DNA of 51,251 bases from Clostridiales bacterium (GTDB lineage: Bacteria; Bacillota; Clostridia; Lachnospirales; Lachnospiraceae). Below, piece after piece: positions 25,830-34,042 of this stretch. The position numbers and the translations under genes were made by a program. Position 1 is the stretch's first letter, and each line of letters opens with the position of its first letter. The stretch spans positions 1 through 51,251 of the forward strand of contig JAJPZY010000039.1 of NCBI GenBank assembly GCA_021204085.1, in the 5' to 3' direction. The notes under the pieces were generated by a model, which saw only the letters and a list, made by a program, of their open reading frames with translations, made no database searches and was not told the origin of the DNA.

Positions 25830-27083
25830 ATGGAACCCTACATTTACACGTTTATCGAAAAATCAAAAATGGCCGAACTGCTGGAAGCGCTCCACTGCTG
25901 CATTGAGCTTCCGGTTCAGCTGTTGGATGAGGACGGCAATGTTCTGGAATACTACGGCACGAAAAATACCTATTGCCAGCATTTTGTTTCCCATCTTCCT
26001 TCCGGAGATACATGCAAAGAGATTCATGCTACAGCCGGAAAACGCGCCATGAACCTGGGGACTTCCTACATTTTTTCCTGTCACTCCAACTTAAGCCATA
26101 TCGTGTTCCCGCTGATTAACCACGAAGTCCTATTCGGTTCCATCCTGATTGGCCCTTTCCTCATGGAACAGGTGGACTCCACCCTTGTACTGGATGTAGG
26201 CCAACGCTATCCGGACTTTACTATGGAAGATCTGATGGAACTGTACGACGACGCCGCTGACATTCCACAGGTAGAACCCGCAAAAGTTACACAGATCAGC
26301 CATCTTCTCTATTTCCTCATGTCAAACCTCATCAACGACACCCGGGAACAGTTTATCATCAATCAGAAAAAACTGCATCAGCAGGCAAAAATCAGCGAGT
26401 CCATCCAGATGTACAAAACTTCATCCCCCGCAAATGCAGATCAATATCCGCTGGATAAAGAGCGGCTTCTGCTCAGCAAAGTAAAAGAAGGAAATGTAAA
26501 AGAAGCCAGTGCCGCCTTGAACGATCTGCTCGGATATGTGTTTTTATCTTCCGGGAATGACATTGCGACAGTGAAATACCGCTCCATCGAATTGTGCTCC
26601 CTGCTTTCCCGCGCTGCTATTGAAAATGGGGCTGCATCCAACCAGATTTTCTCTCTGAACAACCAGTTTATGCAGAGTGTCGACACCTACCGCACCACTG
26701 ACGAACTCTGTTACGCCATGATTGAAGTTCTGACTGCCTTCATGGATTGCATGTTCCCGCCGGCTCTGGAAAACAGCAGGCTCATCCGCAATGCCATGAA
26801 CTACATATCGACCAATTTTGCCTCTCCTCTGACGCTTGAGGAGGTGGCAACCCACGTTCACTTAAACCCCTCCTATTTTTCACGCATCTTTAAACAGTCC
26901 CTCGGCCTGTCTTTTAAGGAATATCTGACTCAGGTCCGGATTGAGGAAGCCAAACGGCTGCTGGATCACACAGAATACTCCCTTCTGGATATCGCCATCG
27001 CGGTCGGATTCGATAACCAGAGCTACTTTACCAGCGTATTCAAAAAAAATACCGGCCTGACGCCGGGACAATATAGAAAATAA
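25830..27083 (+). CDS. AraC-family regulator with PocR sensory domain
   Basis: 417 residues. Residues about 1-170 form a PocR ligand-binding domain: PVQLLDEDGNVLEYYG, then Cys residues in YCQHF, DTCKEIH and SCHSNL, and VLFGSILIGPF. A linker of about 130 residues follows, then two AraC helix-turn-helix motifs (PLTLEEVATHVHLNPSYFSR and DIAIAVGFDNQSYFTSVFKK) at the end. PocR in Salmonella and Listeria activates cob/pdu genes; PocR-domain regulators also sit beside corrinoid methyltransferases in acetogens. It probably controls the divergent MtaA-like gene. A B12 riboswitch begins its terminator 10 bases after this stop, on the opposite strand. Confidence 0.93.
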   Translation: MEPYIYTFIEKSKMAELLEALHCCIELPVQLLDEDGNVLEYYGTKNTYCQHFVSHLPSGDTCKEIHATAGKRAMNLGTSYIFSCHSNLSHIVFPLINHEVLFGSILIGPFLMEQVDSTLVLDVGQRYPDFTMEDLMELYDDAADIPQVEPAKVTQISHLLYFLMSNLINDTREQFIINQKKLHQQAKISESIQMYKTSSPANADQYPLDKERLLLSKVKEGNVKEASAALNDLLGYVFLSSGNDIATVKYRSIELCSLLSRAAIENGAASNQIFSLNNQFMQSVDTYRTTDELCYAMIEVLTAFMDCMFPPALENSRLIRNAMNYISTNFASPLTLEEVATHVHLNPSYFSRIFKQSLGLSFKEYLTQVRIEEAKRLLDHTEYSLLDIAIAVGFDNQSYFTSVFKKNTGLTPGQYRK

Positions 27084-27092
27084 AAGAGAAAT

Positions 27093-27124
27093 AAAAAGCA
27101 TACCTCCCTCACCCGGGAAATATG
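27093..27124 (-). terminator. expression-platform terminator of the B12 riboswitch
   Basis: On the minus strand CATATTTCCC (27124-27115) pairs along its full 10 bases (two G-U) with GGGAGGTATG (27108-27099) around a GGGTGA loop, then CTTTTTATTT. It directly follows the aptamer, so ligand-bound aptamer should favour termination. Ten bases further on begins the antisense of the AraC-family gene. Confidence 0.8.
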
Positions 27125-27132
27125 TCTTTCCA

Positions 27133-27292
27133 ATCTATGGCAAGTCTCCTGACTCCGCCTCATCCGGGCAAATCGCCTTCCCAGCTTACGCCAGTGGTCT
27201 ATTGATCGCCCGTCCGCGTTACAGTAGTGGTGACTGCTCCGGATTCTCACCGGATTCCTTTTTCATCCTCGCATCCGCCTGTTAAGCAAATG
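27133..27292 (-). ncRNA. cobalamin riboswitch aptamer
   Basis: Minus-strand reading gives, in order, GGAATCCGGTGAGAATCCGG (P3/L3 region), CACTACTGTAAC, CCACTGG, GCTGGGAAGG, GGATGAGGCGG and the B12-box segment AGTCAGGAGACTTGCC (27154-27139). This is the full set and order of conserved segments of the cobalamin riboswitch. Its direction is opposite to the neighbouring AraC gene and away from the corrinoid-protein gene. No coding gene follows for 1.4 kb, only antisense of the regulator. Confidence 0.93.
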
Positions 27293-27297
27293 CAGAA

Positions 27298-27327
27298 ACC
27301 ATACATCGGCATTTATGTAGTTGTAAA
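27298..27327 (-). promoter_or_regulatory. candidate promoter of the riboswitch RNA
   Basis: Minus strand: TTTACA at 27327-27322, an 18-base spacer, and TATGGT at 27303-27298 preceded by TG. Transcription would start near 27291, the 5' edge of the aptamer. The riboswitch RNA could thus be made independently of the corrinoid-protein operon. Confidence 0.5.
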
Positions 27328-27382
27328 AATATTACTGTCCGGCTCGTTGAAAAGCCATCATAACTGTTCCGGGAAAGCTTTT

Positions 27383-28021
27383 TTATCTCTCCTGAACGGC
27401 TTTCTTTGCAACCTCTGCGCAGGTAGCTGCATCCGGCGTGTAGTAATCCGCTCCGATCTGCTCCGCAAACTTCTCATTCACCGGCGCTCCGCCTACCATA
27501 ACGATATAATTGTCGCGAACACCTTTCTCCTTGAGAAGCTCAATGGTAGCGCCCATGTTCGGCATGGTTGTCGTCAAAAGTGCAGACATGCAGATCACGT
27601 CAGCGTTCACTTCCTCTGCCTTCTCAAGAAATGTCTCGGGCGGTACGTTAACACCGATATCTGTTACCTCAAATCCGACGCCTTTCAGCATCATCGCGAC
27701 CAGGTTCTTACCGATATCATGCAGATCACCCTTTACGGTACCGATGACAACTCTGCCTACCGGCTCATTTCCAACCTCGACCAGCTTCGGCTCCAGAATG
27801 GTCAGACCTGCATTCAGCGCGCGCGCCGCAACAAGAACTTCCGGAACAAAAACTTCGTTATTCTTGAACTTTTCGCCGATGATCATCATACCGCCAAGCA
27901 ATCCTTCGTTTAAGATTACTTTCGGGTCTTCGTTCTCATCCAGTGCCTGCTGAACCAGCGCTTTTACATTCTTCGCATGTCCTTTTTGCAGAAACGCAGA
28001 AATGTCCTGAATTGTGCTCAT
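27383..28021 (-). CDS. corrinoid (B12-binding) methyltransferase protein
   Basis: 212 residues of the MttC/MtbC/MtvC type: a helical cap (about 1-85) and a Rossmann B12 domain with the cofactor motif GDLHDIGKNLVAMML, whose His gives the lower axial cobalt ligand, then MSALLTTTMPNMG and MVGGAPVNEKFAEQIGADYY. It carries the methyl group between donor and acceptor methyltransferases such as the UroD-like enzymes here. The ribosome site AAAGGAGGG is strong, fitting high expression. RACo-like activase and DUF2284 genes lie upstream. Confidence 0.96.
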   Translation of the reverse strand: MSTIQDISAFLQKGHAKNVKALVQQALDENEDPKVILNEGLLGGMMIIGEKFKNNEVFVPEVLVAARALNAGLTILEPKLVEVGNEPVGRVVIGTVKGDLHDIGKNLVAMMLKGVGFEVTDIGVNVPPETFLEKAEEVNADVICMSALLTTTMPNMGATIELLKEKGVRDNYIVMVGGAPVNEKFAEQIGADYYTPDAATCAEVAKKAVQER

Positions 28022-28077
28022 AGCAATTCCCTCCTTTTTTTGATAAAACCAGTATATCTTATCCGGAAGGATTTTTT

Positions 28078-28104
28078 CTTATAATATTTTGAGAATTTTG
28101 TCAA
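28078..28104 (-). promoter_or_regulatory. promoter of the corrinoid-protein gene
   Basis: TTGACA at 28104-28099 and TATAAG at 28083-28078 with a 15-base spacer, 57 bases before the ATG. The -35 is consensus; the short spacer suggests regulation. Confidence 0.45.
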
Positions 28105-28200
28105 TTTCTTGCATCAATTAAACATAACCATTCAACTAAACATTCGGGCTGCGCAAATTTATCTGTAAAAAACTTAATACATGATTAAAGCGACAAAAGA

Positions 28201-28380
28201 GTATGATACTTCGGATTGCTCCACAAAACCCGTTCTCGCAATCCGAAAAACATTCGGAATCCGCTAAATTTGACTAAAAACCAGTCAAATTTGCTACTTC
28301 CTCATGTTTTTGCGGTCCCCAAGGTCGTAAATTCGAATGCTAGCATTCGATTTTCGACCTTTTGTCCCTTGTATCAATAC
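28201..28380. repeat. intergenic palindromic element A
   Basis: Ends GTATGATAC (28201-28209) and GTATCAATAC (28371-28380). Internal stems are CGGATTGC/GCAATCCG (28212-28219, 28238-28245), AAATTTGACT/AGTCAAATTT (28266-28275, 28283-28292) and an AAGGTCG...CGACCTT hairpin (28321-28361) holding the perfect palindrome TCGAATGCTAGCATTCGA. The right end contains the TGA stop of the DUF2284 gene. A related element lies at 40003-40109. It fills the gap between the corrinoid-protein promoter and DUF2284. Confidence 0.7.
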
Positions 28381-28913
28381 ATAATACAGCTGAAATAGGT
28401 CACCGTATCTTTGCCGTTTATGTAATTGATATTTAAAGTCTCGGCCATTCGGTAGACCTCCACCCCGTAACTTTCCACCGTCGGATACACCTCACCCGGG
28501 AACCTGCACGGCGCATCCGGGTATGCGCATTTGCCGCAGCGCCCGCAGCCGTCACCGGACAGAATCAGCAGATCGCCCGATACCAGCGTCTTAAAGTAAG
28601 CGATGACGCCGGCGCTGATTTTTTCATGAGCATCTTTCCCGGCCATCATCCCCTCGAAATCATAGGAATCCTCCAGGTCATGCTTCGTCGTATAGACAAA
28701 CACGTTTTTATATTGCATAATTTTCGCGTGGCATTCTTCCAGCGTACCGACCGCCGGCGGACATGACCAGCTGTTCCCATATCTCCCGCAGGAATTCATC
28801 TCGCACAGATCCCTCACGCCCTGCTGTATACTGAGTTTGTCCGTCGTCATAAAACCAAATTGGTGTATCTGCAGCTCTTCCTTTTTTGCGGCAATCGTCT
28901 CTGCTAATTCCAT
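28374..28913 (-). CDS. DUF2284 metal-binding protein
   Basis: 179 residues with many Cys: RDLCEMNSCGRYGNSWSCPP near residue 32 and SGDGCGRCGKCAYPDAPCRF near 118, the DUF2284 pattern expected to hold Fe-S or other metal sites. Such proteins are common beside corrinoid methyltransferase and activase genes, and a redox or metal-handling role in keeping cobalt reduced is plausible but unproven. It follows the RACo-like gene by 12 bases behind AGGAGGA. Its stop codon lies inside the end of repeat element A. Confidence 0.9.
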   Translation of the reverse strand: MELAETIAAKKEELQIHQFGFMTTDKLSIQQGVRDLCEMNSCGRYGNSWSCPPAVGTLEECHAKIMQYKNVFVYTTKHDLEDSYDFEGMMAGKDAHEKISAGVIAYFKTLVSGDLLILSGDGCGRCGKCAYPDAPCRFPGEVYPTVESYGVEVYRMAETLNINYINGKDTVTYFSCIMY

Positions 28914-28925
28914 TCTCTTCTCCTC

Positions 28926-30596
28926 CTATTCGAAAAACATAAAGTCCGTATAAAACCGATTAAAATCTTTATCCGACGCCAGCGGAATCTCTTCGGCAAT
29001 CCCGATGATTTCCTCCATTCGCGTCTCTGCCGTCTCCGCAGTCAGGTATTCCACCGCTCCTCCCAGAGAACTGTTCCCCGCCGCTTCCGTTCGCTCCAGG
29101 AGTTCCTCCGGCAGCAGACCGATTCCGGCAGCTTTTTCCAGGTTCATGCGGAAACCGAATCCGCCTGCCAGATATATATGAGAAACCTCATCGTATGTCA
29201 CGCCATAACGCAGAAGCAGTGTCTCCAATCCTGCCCGAACCGCAGACTTCGCCAGCTGAATCTCACGCACATCTTTCTGGGAAAAAGAAATGTCCTCCCC
29301 GTCCGGCGTCTTCGCCAACGGAAATCCATCCTCAAAGTAATCCTCATCCAGCATACCGGTCTCGTCAATCCATTCTTCCTTCAGGAGTTCATACGTACTC
29401 TCGATTACTCCGGTCCCGCACAATCCCAGGGGATCTTTCCCCCCGATTGTCTCATAGGCTACATCCGTCCCGCTCATCTCCACCTGACAGATTGCGCCGC
29501 TGACGCTCCCCATCCCGCAGGAAATATTTCCGCCTTCAAACGCAGGTCCGGCTGCCGTAGATGTGACCAGAATCTTCTCCCGGTTTCCGATCGCCATCTC
29601 ACCGTTGGTTCCCAGGTCAATCAGGACATTGACCTCCTCCCGGTGATCAAATCCGCAGACCAGAAGTCCCGCCGCAATATCGGCTCCAACATAAGTGGAA
29701 ATTCCCGGAAGCAGGATAACGTCAATCGCTTCGCTCGCATAGCGGGGGCTTTCGTCCCCTCCCGCCATTTCCGCTGCCGCCGCGCCGAACAACTCTTCAA
29801 ACCGAACCTGCGTCGTTTCAATATTTACAGGATCAAAAGGATAAACGCCCAGCGTCTCGCAGGGATATCCCATCAGAAGATGCCCCATCGTTGTGTTTCC
29901 CGCTATGGCAACTCTGCGGATCTGCGAAAAGGCCGCCTGCGCTCCGGAGAGCAGCCTGACCATACTCTCGTACAGATCCATGCGGATACTGCGGCTCAAT
30001 TCTCCCAGCTTTCCGTCATTGGCCGCCTGTATCCTGGAAATCACATCCGCACCGTATGCCCGCTGGTGATTGATACGCGTCACCGTGCCGCAGACTTTTC
30101 TGCCGGCGCGCCCGATCAGACTCACCGCGATCGTTGTCGTGCCGATATCAATCGCGATATCATATTCTGACTCCCTCATTTTTTCTCTATTCTCAGCATC
30201 GGCTGTGTCATTTATATCGATTGCATCATTGCCTTCGTGAGCTGCCGCGCCATTTTCACCGTTCTCCTTACCGGCGTACCCCGTCACAATCTCAAAATCC
30301 GACTCATCGCCGGTCTCAATCACAACCCTGCAATCCTCCTGCGGATATGCCTCACAGGCCAGGCGCATGCCGTGCTCCAGCTGCTCTTCGTGAAAAAACT
30401 GCCGATCCGCCTCCCTGATTTCCGTCGCACCGCTGACCATCTGCACACCGCATTTTCCGCATCTTCCTTTTCCGCCGCACGCCGCGCTGAGATAGATATC
30501 ATGTTCGGAAAGTGCTGTAAGAAGCGACTCCCCCGCCTTTCCCTCAATCTTCTTTTCCACTCCGTTTCGAATCACGGTAATCTGAAATCTGTCCAT
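28926..30596 (-). CDS. RACo-type reductive activator of corrinoid proteins
   Basis: 556 residues. An N-terminal plant-type 2Fe-2S ferredoxin domain has Cys 40, 46, 49 and 81 (ACGGKGRCGKCG ... LACEA). The ASKHA ATPase body follows from about residue 144 (YDIAIDIGTTTIAVSLIG), with AIAGNTTMGHLLMG, LIDLGTNGEMAIG and YLAGGFGFRMN. The family uses ATP to drive Co(II) to Co(I) reduction in inactivated corrinoid proteins. Relatives are about 600-640 residues, so the linker is short here. An acidic insert with ENGENGAAAHEGNDAIDIND lies near residues 110-135. It heads the three-gene run with DUF2284 and the corrinoid protein. Confidence 0.94.
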   Translation of the reverse strand: MDRFQITVIRNGVEKKIEGKAGESLLTALSEHDIYLSAACGGKGRCGKCGVQMVSGATEIREADRQFFHEEQLEHGMRLACEAYPQEDCRVVIETGDESDFEIVTGYAGKENGENGAAAHEGNDAIDINDTADAENREKMRESEYDIAIDIGTTTIAVSLIGRAGRKVCGTVTRINHQRAYGADVISRIQAANDGKLGELSRSIRMDLYESMVRLLSGAQAAFSQIRRVAIAGNTTMGHLLMGYPCETLGVYPFDPVNIETTQVRFEELFGAAAAEMAGGDESPRYASEAIDVILLPGISTYVGADIAAGLLVCGFDHREEVNVLIDLGTNGEMAIGNREKILVTSTAAGPAFEGGNISCGMGSVSGAICQVEMSGTDVAYETIGGKDPLGLCGTGVIESTYELLKEEWIDETGMLDEDYFEDGFPLAKTPDGEDISFSQKDVREIQLAKSAVRAGLETLLLRYGVTYDEVSHIYLAGGFGFRMNLEKAAGIGLLPEELLERTEAAGNSSLGGAVEYLTAETAETRMEEIIGIAEEIPLASDKDFNRFYTDFMFFE

Positions 30597-30677
30597 ACCT
30601 GCCCCTCACTGTAAAACCTTTGTTACAATCACCAAAACACAACGCAAAAACACCAATTTACTATATTGATTTGCGGT

Positions 30678-30724
30678 AAAAAAACGCATCCTGATATCTA
30701 TGATAACATAGAGACCAGAATGCG
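30678..30724 (-). terminator. terminator at the end of the tetrapyrrole cluster
   Basis: On the minus strand CGCAT-CTG...TCTATG pairs with CATAGA...CAG-ATGCG (30724-30685), followed by seven T. It lies 110 bases past the cbiK stop. A T-rich run on the other side makes it look bidirectional. Confidence 0.8.
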
Positions 30725-30836
30725 AATTTTATTTTTTTTACATTTTTTCAGATACTATAACTGAAATTATCCAAATACTGAGGTTTTTCAGTCATCTTCC
30801 GTATCCGTCAATAAGTCAATGCCGGACAATTGCTTT

Positions 30837-32075
30837 TTATTCTGCCATGACAGCTGCTGTATGCTCCACATAAAGCTCCTGGATTGCTTCAATCCGGCCA
30901 AGACCCTCAATCTGAGTGTCAATACTCTCAAAGCTGCCGGATGCCTCGAACATGCTCAGCCAGGAATCCTCATCCTCACCGGCCATATCATTGTTCGCGT
31001 GATCGCCTGCGACAACCATCAACGGGCGAAGAACAACTTTCGTGTAACCTGCCGCCGCAACTTTTTCAATCACTTCCTCACAGGAAGTTCCGTCATAGCC
31101 TTCTACCGTGCCGATAAAGACATTCTCATAACCCAGCGTATCCATCTGCGTCTGCATCTGGTTATAAGTCACATTCGCAGTATGAGAAGTGCCGTGTCCC
31201 ATGAAGACAAATGCCACGCCGTCTTCCACTGCCGCATCAAGGCTCTCATAGCCGGCGGTCTCCACAGCTTCTGCGGTCACGATCTCGGCAACTGCCGCCT
31301 TATCCTCGTTGATCACAGTTGCATCGTCACCCACTTCACCGAGAAGCGGCTCTGCAATCTGAACACTCTCAAAATTGTCCGCGTATTCCTCAACTGCCTC
31401 TGCCAACTCATCGTACTCCGCACCGTGCATCAGATGTGTCGGCTGAATAACCAGATTTTTCACACCGTTGTCTACCGCACGCTGCAAAGCCTGATCCACA
31501 TTATCGATGGACTCGCCGTCACGTGCCAGAACATGGTTGATGATGATCTGTGCCGTAAACGCACGCCGTACAGACCAGTCCGGATATGCCTCCTGAAGCG
31601 CATCCTCAATGCCCTTGATATCCTCCGCACGACTGTCGTTGAAGGAAGTACCAAAGCTTACAACCAGGATCTCATTTTCACCAATGCCGTCCGCATTCAG
31701 AGGGTCATCCAGCGATGCGTCGCCGGTATCTCTTCCGAAGTAATCCGGGTCTGCCTCCTCGCCCTCTACCAGTTCTTTCTGTTCATCTGTCAATGCGTCC
31801 CATGCCTCCTTTGCTGCCGCACACTGCTCCTCCGTGTCCTCTGTCCATTCCTGCACATAGATCGCGTCAATCAGTGCTGCCACATTATCTGCCAGAGCCT
31901 GGTCATCTTCCGTCTCTGTCTCAGCTGTCTCCGCCTCCGCAGAAACCTCCGTTTCCTGCGCTGCACTCTCGGTGTCCGTTGTCTCCGCGGAATCATCGCT
32001 GCTTCCGCATCCTGCCAGCATACCCACAGCCAGAGCTGCCGTTGCGAGCCATGCCGCCCACTGTTTCTTCTTCAT
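30837..32075 (-). CDS. cbiK: sirohydrochlorin cobaltochelatase CbiK with lipoprotein signal
   Basis: 412 residues. The N-terminus MKKKQWAAWL...VGMLAGC is a lipoprotein signal with Cys23, then an acidic Ser/Glu/Thr linker, a small helical segment (NVAALIDAIYVQEW ... LTDEQKELVE) and the CbiK chelatase domain from about 145 (ILVVSFGTSFNDSRAEDI ... FVFMGHGTSH ... VLRPLMVVAGDHANNDMAG). CbiK normally inserts cobalt into sirohydrochlorin in the cytoplasm at about 260-270 residues. A lipoprotein version would act outside the membrane, as for periplasmic Desulfovibrio CbiK. It is last in the cluster and ends at a strong terminator. Confidence 0.92.
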   Translation of the reverse strand: MKKKQWAAWLATAALAVGMLAGCGSSDDSAETTDTESAAQETEVSAEAETAETETEDDQALADNVAALIDAIYVQEWTEDTEEQCAAAKEAWDALTDEQKELVEGEEADPDYFGRDTGDASLDDPLNADGIGENEILVVSFGTSFNDSRAEDIKGIEDALQEAYPDWSVRRAFTAQIIINHVLARDGESIDNVDQALQRAVDNGVKNLVIQPTHLMHGAEYDELAEAVEEYADNFESVQIAEPLLGEVGDDATVINEDKAAVAEIVTAEAVETAGYESLDAAVEDGVAFVFMGHGTSHTANVTYNQMQTQMDTLGYENVFIGTVEGYDGTSCEEVIEKVAAAGYTKVVLRPLMVVAGDHANNDMAGEDEDSWLSMFEASGSFESIDTQIEGLGRIEAIQELYVEHTAAVMAE

Positions 32076-32228
32076 ACTTGTCCTCCTCTTCGCCGCATAG
32101 GTACGGCAAATTTATAAACAACTGCATTTTGACTAATCTTACATCATTTCGTTATGCGATGTATATTATTTTTTTTACTTCTTTATCATTTTTTTGTAAA
32201 TAGCGATACAAAAAGCTGAACAAAAAAG

Positions 32229-32870
32229 TTACAACAGATACAAAATAGCATTGCAGATGGCCGCCGCCACATTGCTGCCGCCCTTTCTGCCGCGGTTAAC
32301 GATATGCGGGATATCTGTTTCCAGAATCAGTTCCTTCGCCGCCACGACATTCACGAACCCAACCGGCACACCGATAATAAAAGCAGGGCGAAAGATTCCC
32401 TTCTCATACATCTCGTGAAGCTGAATCAGTGCCGTTGGCGCATTTCCGATTGCAAAGATTACCGGCTTCTGTATTTTTGCCGCCCGCTCCATACTGACAG
32501 CTGCCCGGGTGACGCCGCGTTCCGCTGCCTCTTTCGCGACTTCTTCATCGGCCATAAAGCAATGTGCACTTCCGCCGAACGAAGCAAGCTTCTTTTTGTT
32601 GATACCCGAAAAAGCCATGTTGGTGTCGGTCACAATATCCGCCCCGCTGCAAATCAGATTTTTGGCAGTCTCTATCGCTCCGTCCGAATAGACGAGCGTC
32701 CGGGCATACTCAAAATCTGCGGTAGTATGAATCGCGCGTTTCGTGATCGGTTCCTGCTCCGCAGGCAGGCGGATCCCCATCTGCTCCAGTTCCAGACCGA
32801 TGATTTCAAAGCTTCTTTTCTCGATATCCTTTGGCAGTATGTATTCAATCTGTTCCATGGTCTGTGTCAT
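32229..32870 (-). CDS. cbiC: cobalt-precorrin-8 methylmutase
   Basis: 213 residues of the CobH/CbiC family, which moves a methyl group from C11 to C12 to give cobyrinate. The catalytic His is His48 in RAIHTTADFEYARTLVYSDG; TDTNMAFSGI and VGFVNVVAAKE follow. ATGA overlap with cobD couples their translation. Confidence 0.96.
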   Translation of the reverse strand: MTQTMEQIEYILPKDIEKRSFEIIGLELEQMGIRLPAEQEPITKRAIHTTADFEYARTLVYSDGAIETAKNLICSGADIVTDTNMAFSGINKKKLASFGGSAHCFMADEEVAKEAAERGVTRAAVSMERAAKIQKPVIFAIGNAPTALIQLHEMYEKGIFRPAFIIGVPVGFVNVVAAKELILETDIPHIVNRGRKGGSNVAAAICNAILYLL

Positions 32871-33919
32871 CTCCCTTTTATATATACTAACTGAGCAATC
32901 ATTTCCATTAGTATCCGGTTTTCCTCCGGCCGCTTCACAGCAACCCGGAAATAGCCCTGTCCCAGCCCCGGATAGTTACTGCAATTCCGTATCAGAATGC
33001 CTCGCTTTAATAACATCTCATCCAACGGAGTATCCGCCCGGAACAGCAGAAAATTCGCATCCGAAAGAAACACCCGAAACCCCATATACTCCAGAAACTC
33101 CTTACAGAATCCTCTCTCCCGCTCAATCAGCCGGACAGCCTGCTCCACATAAGCAGTTTCCTTACACGCTGCGACTCCGGCCGCCTGTGCGAAAACAGAA
33201 AGATTCCAGTCCGGCAAATGGGACTCCAGCGCACAGACCGCCTCCGGGTCCGCACAGCTAAGATACCCCAGGCGGACGCCGGGCAATGCATAGGTTTTGG
33301 TAAACGCCCGCACAAGAATCAGGTTCGGATAGTTCTCCAGTTCTGAGAGCATGCTTCCGGCCGTCCCTGCCGCTGTCAGCTCCAGAAAGCACTCATCCAG
33401 CACCACGCGAGTGCCGTGTTCTCTGCAGACCCGCAGAATTGCTGACAAAATCTCCCGGTCGATCAGGCGACCATTGGGATTGTTCGGGTTTGCCAGATAA
33501 AGCAGATCAATATCCTCCGAAATACTTGGAAAAATGTCTTCATCCAGAGCAAAATCCTTTTCCCCGGACAGACGATGATATATCACTTCCGCACCGACTG
33601 CCAGCGCGGACTTCTCATACTCGGAAAATGAAGGGATGAGAATAAGTACCTTTTTCGGTTTCAAAGCATGGACGATTCCAAAAAATAATTCAGAAGCACC
33701 GTTGCCAAATACGATCTGTTCCTCTTTGACGCCGTCCTTTTGAGACAGGGCTTTCCGCAGTTTCTCCGCCAGAGGATCCGGATAACATTCGCAGGCGTTC
33801 AGCGCCTCCGCCATGCTCTGCCGCACCCGCACCGGCACACCCAGAGGATTGACGTTCACCGAAAAATCATATGTGACCTGATTTCTGTATATATCGCCGC
33901 CGTGAACTACTTTTCCCAT
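32867..33919 (-). CDS. cobD: L-threonine-O-3-phosphate decarboxylase
   Basis: A fold-type I PLP enzyme that makes (R)-1-amino-2-propanol phosphate, the linker of the cobamide nucleotide loop. It closely resembles histidinol-phosphate aminotransferase; FGNGASELFF, LANPNNPNGRL and the PLP lysine in AFTKTYALPGVRLGYL are visible. Context in a cob cluster favours CobD over HisC. The ATG at 33919 is preferred to 33931 because GGGAG precedes it. The cbiC gene overlaps its stop. Confidence 0.9.
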   Translation of the reverse strand: MGKVVHGGDIYRNQVTYDFSVNVNPLGVPVRVRQSMAEALNACECYPDPLAEKLRKALSQKDGVKEEQIVFGNGASELFFGIVHALKPKKVLILIPSFSEYEKSALAVGAEVIYHRLSGEKDFALDEDIFPSISEDIDLLYLANPNNPNGRLIDREILSAILRVCREHGTRVVLDECFLELTAAGTAGSMLSELENYPNLILVRAFTKTYALPGVRLGYLSCADPEAVCALESHLPDWNLSVFAQAAGVAACKETAYVEQAVRLIERERGFCKEFLEYMGFRVFLSDANFLLFRADTPLDEMLLKRGILIRNCSNYPGLGQGYFRVAVKRPEENRILMEMIAQLVYIKGR

Positions 33920-34042
33920 ACCGTCTCCCATTTTGTGACAGTTCCTTCCTGCTTCATCTGCTCCATCATCTATACATCTGCCTGTCAGTGATCAGACTGC
34001 CTGATACCATGATTATAAAGCTCAGAACGGATGCAGACATCC

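Noticed and set aside
27023..27250. A 75-residue minus-strand frame across the riboswitch and terminator
   Set aside because: It overlaps the conserved aptamer and terminator, starts inside the aptamer and resembles no protein; the RNA function explains the sequence.
28201..28380. CRISPR array or integron attC array
   Set aside because: The repeats are a single set of different stems, not regularly spaced identical repeats, and there are no cas or integrase genes.
30819..32117. A 432-residue plus-strand frame over cbiK
   Set aside because: Shadow of the cbiK gene caused by codon bias; low-complexity His/Cys/Leu product, no ribosome site.
32867..33919. Histidinol-phosphate aminotransferase (hisC)
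   Set aside because: The fold is shared, but tight ATGA coupling with cbiC and the cob context support CobD.
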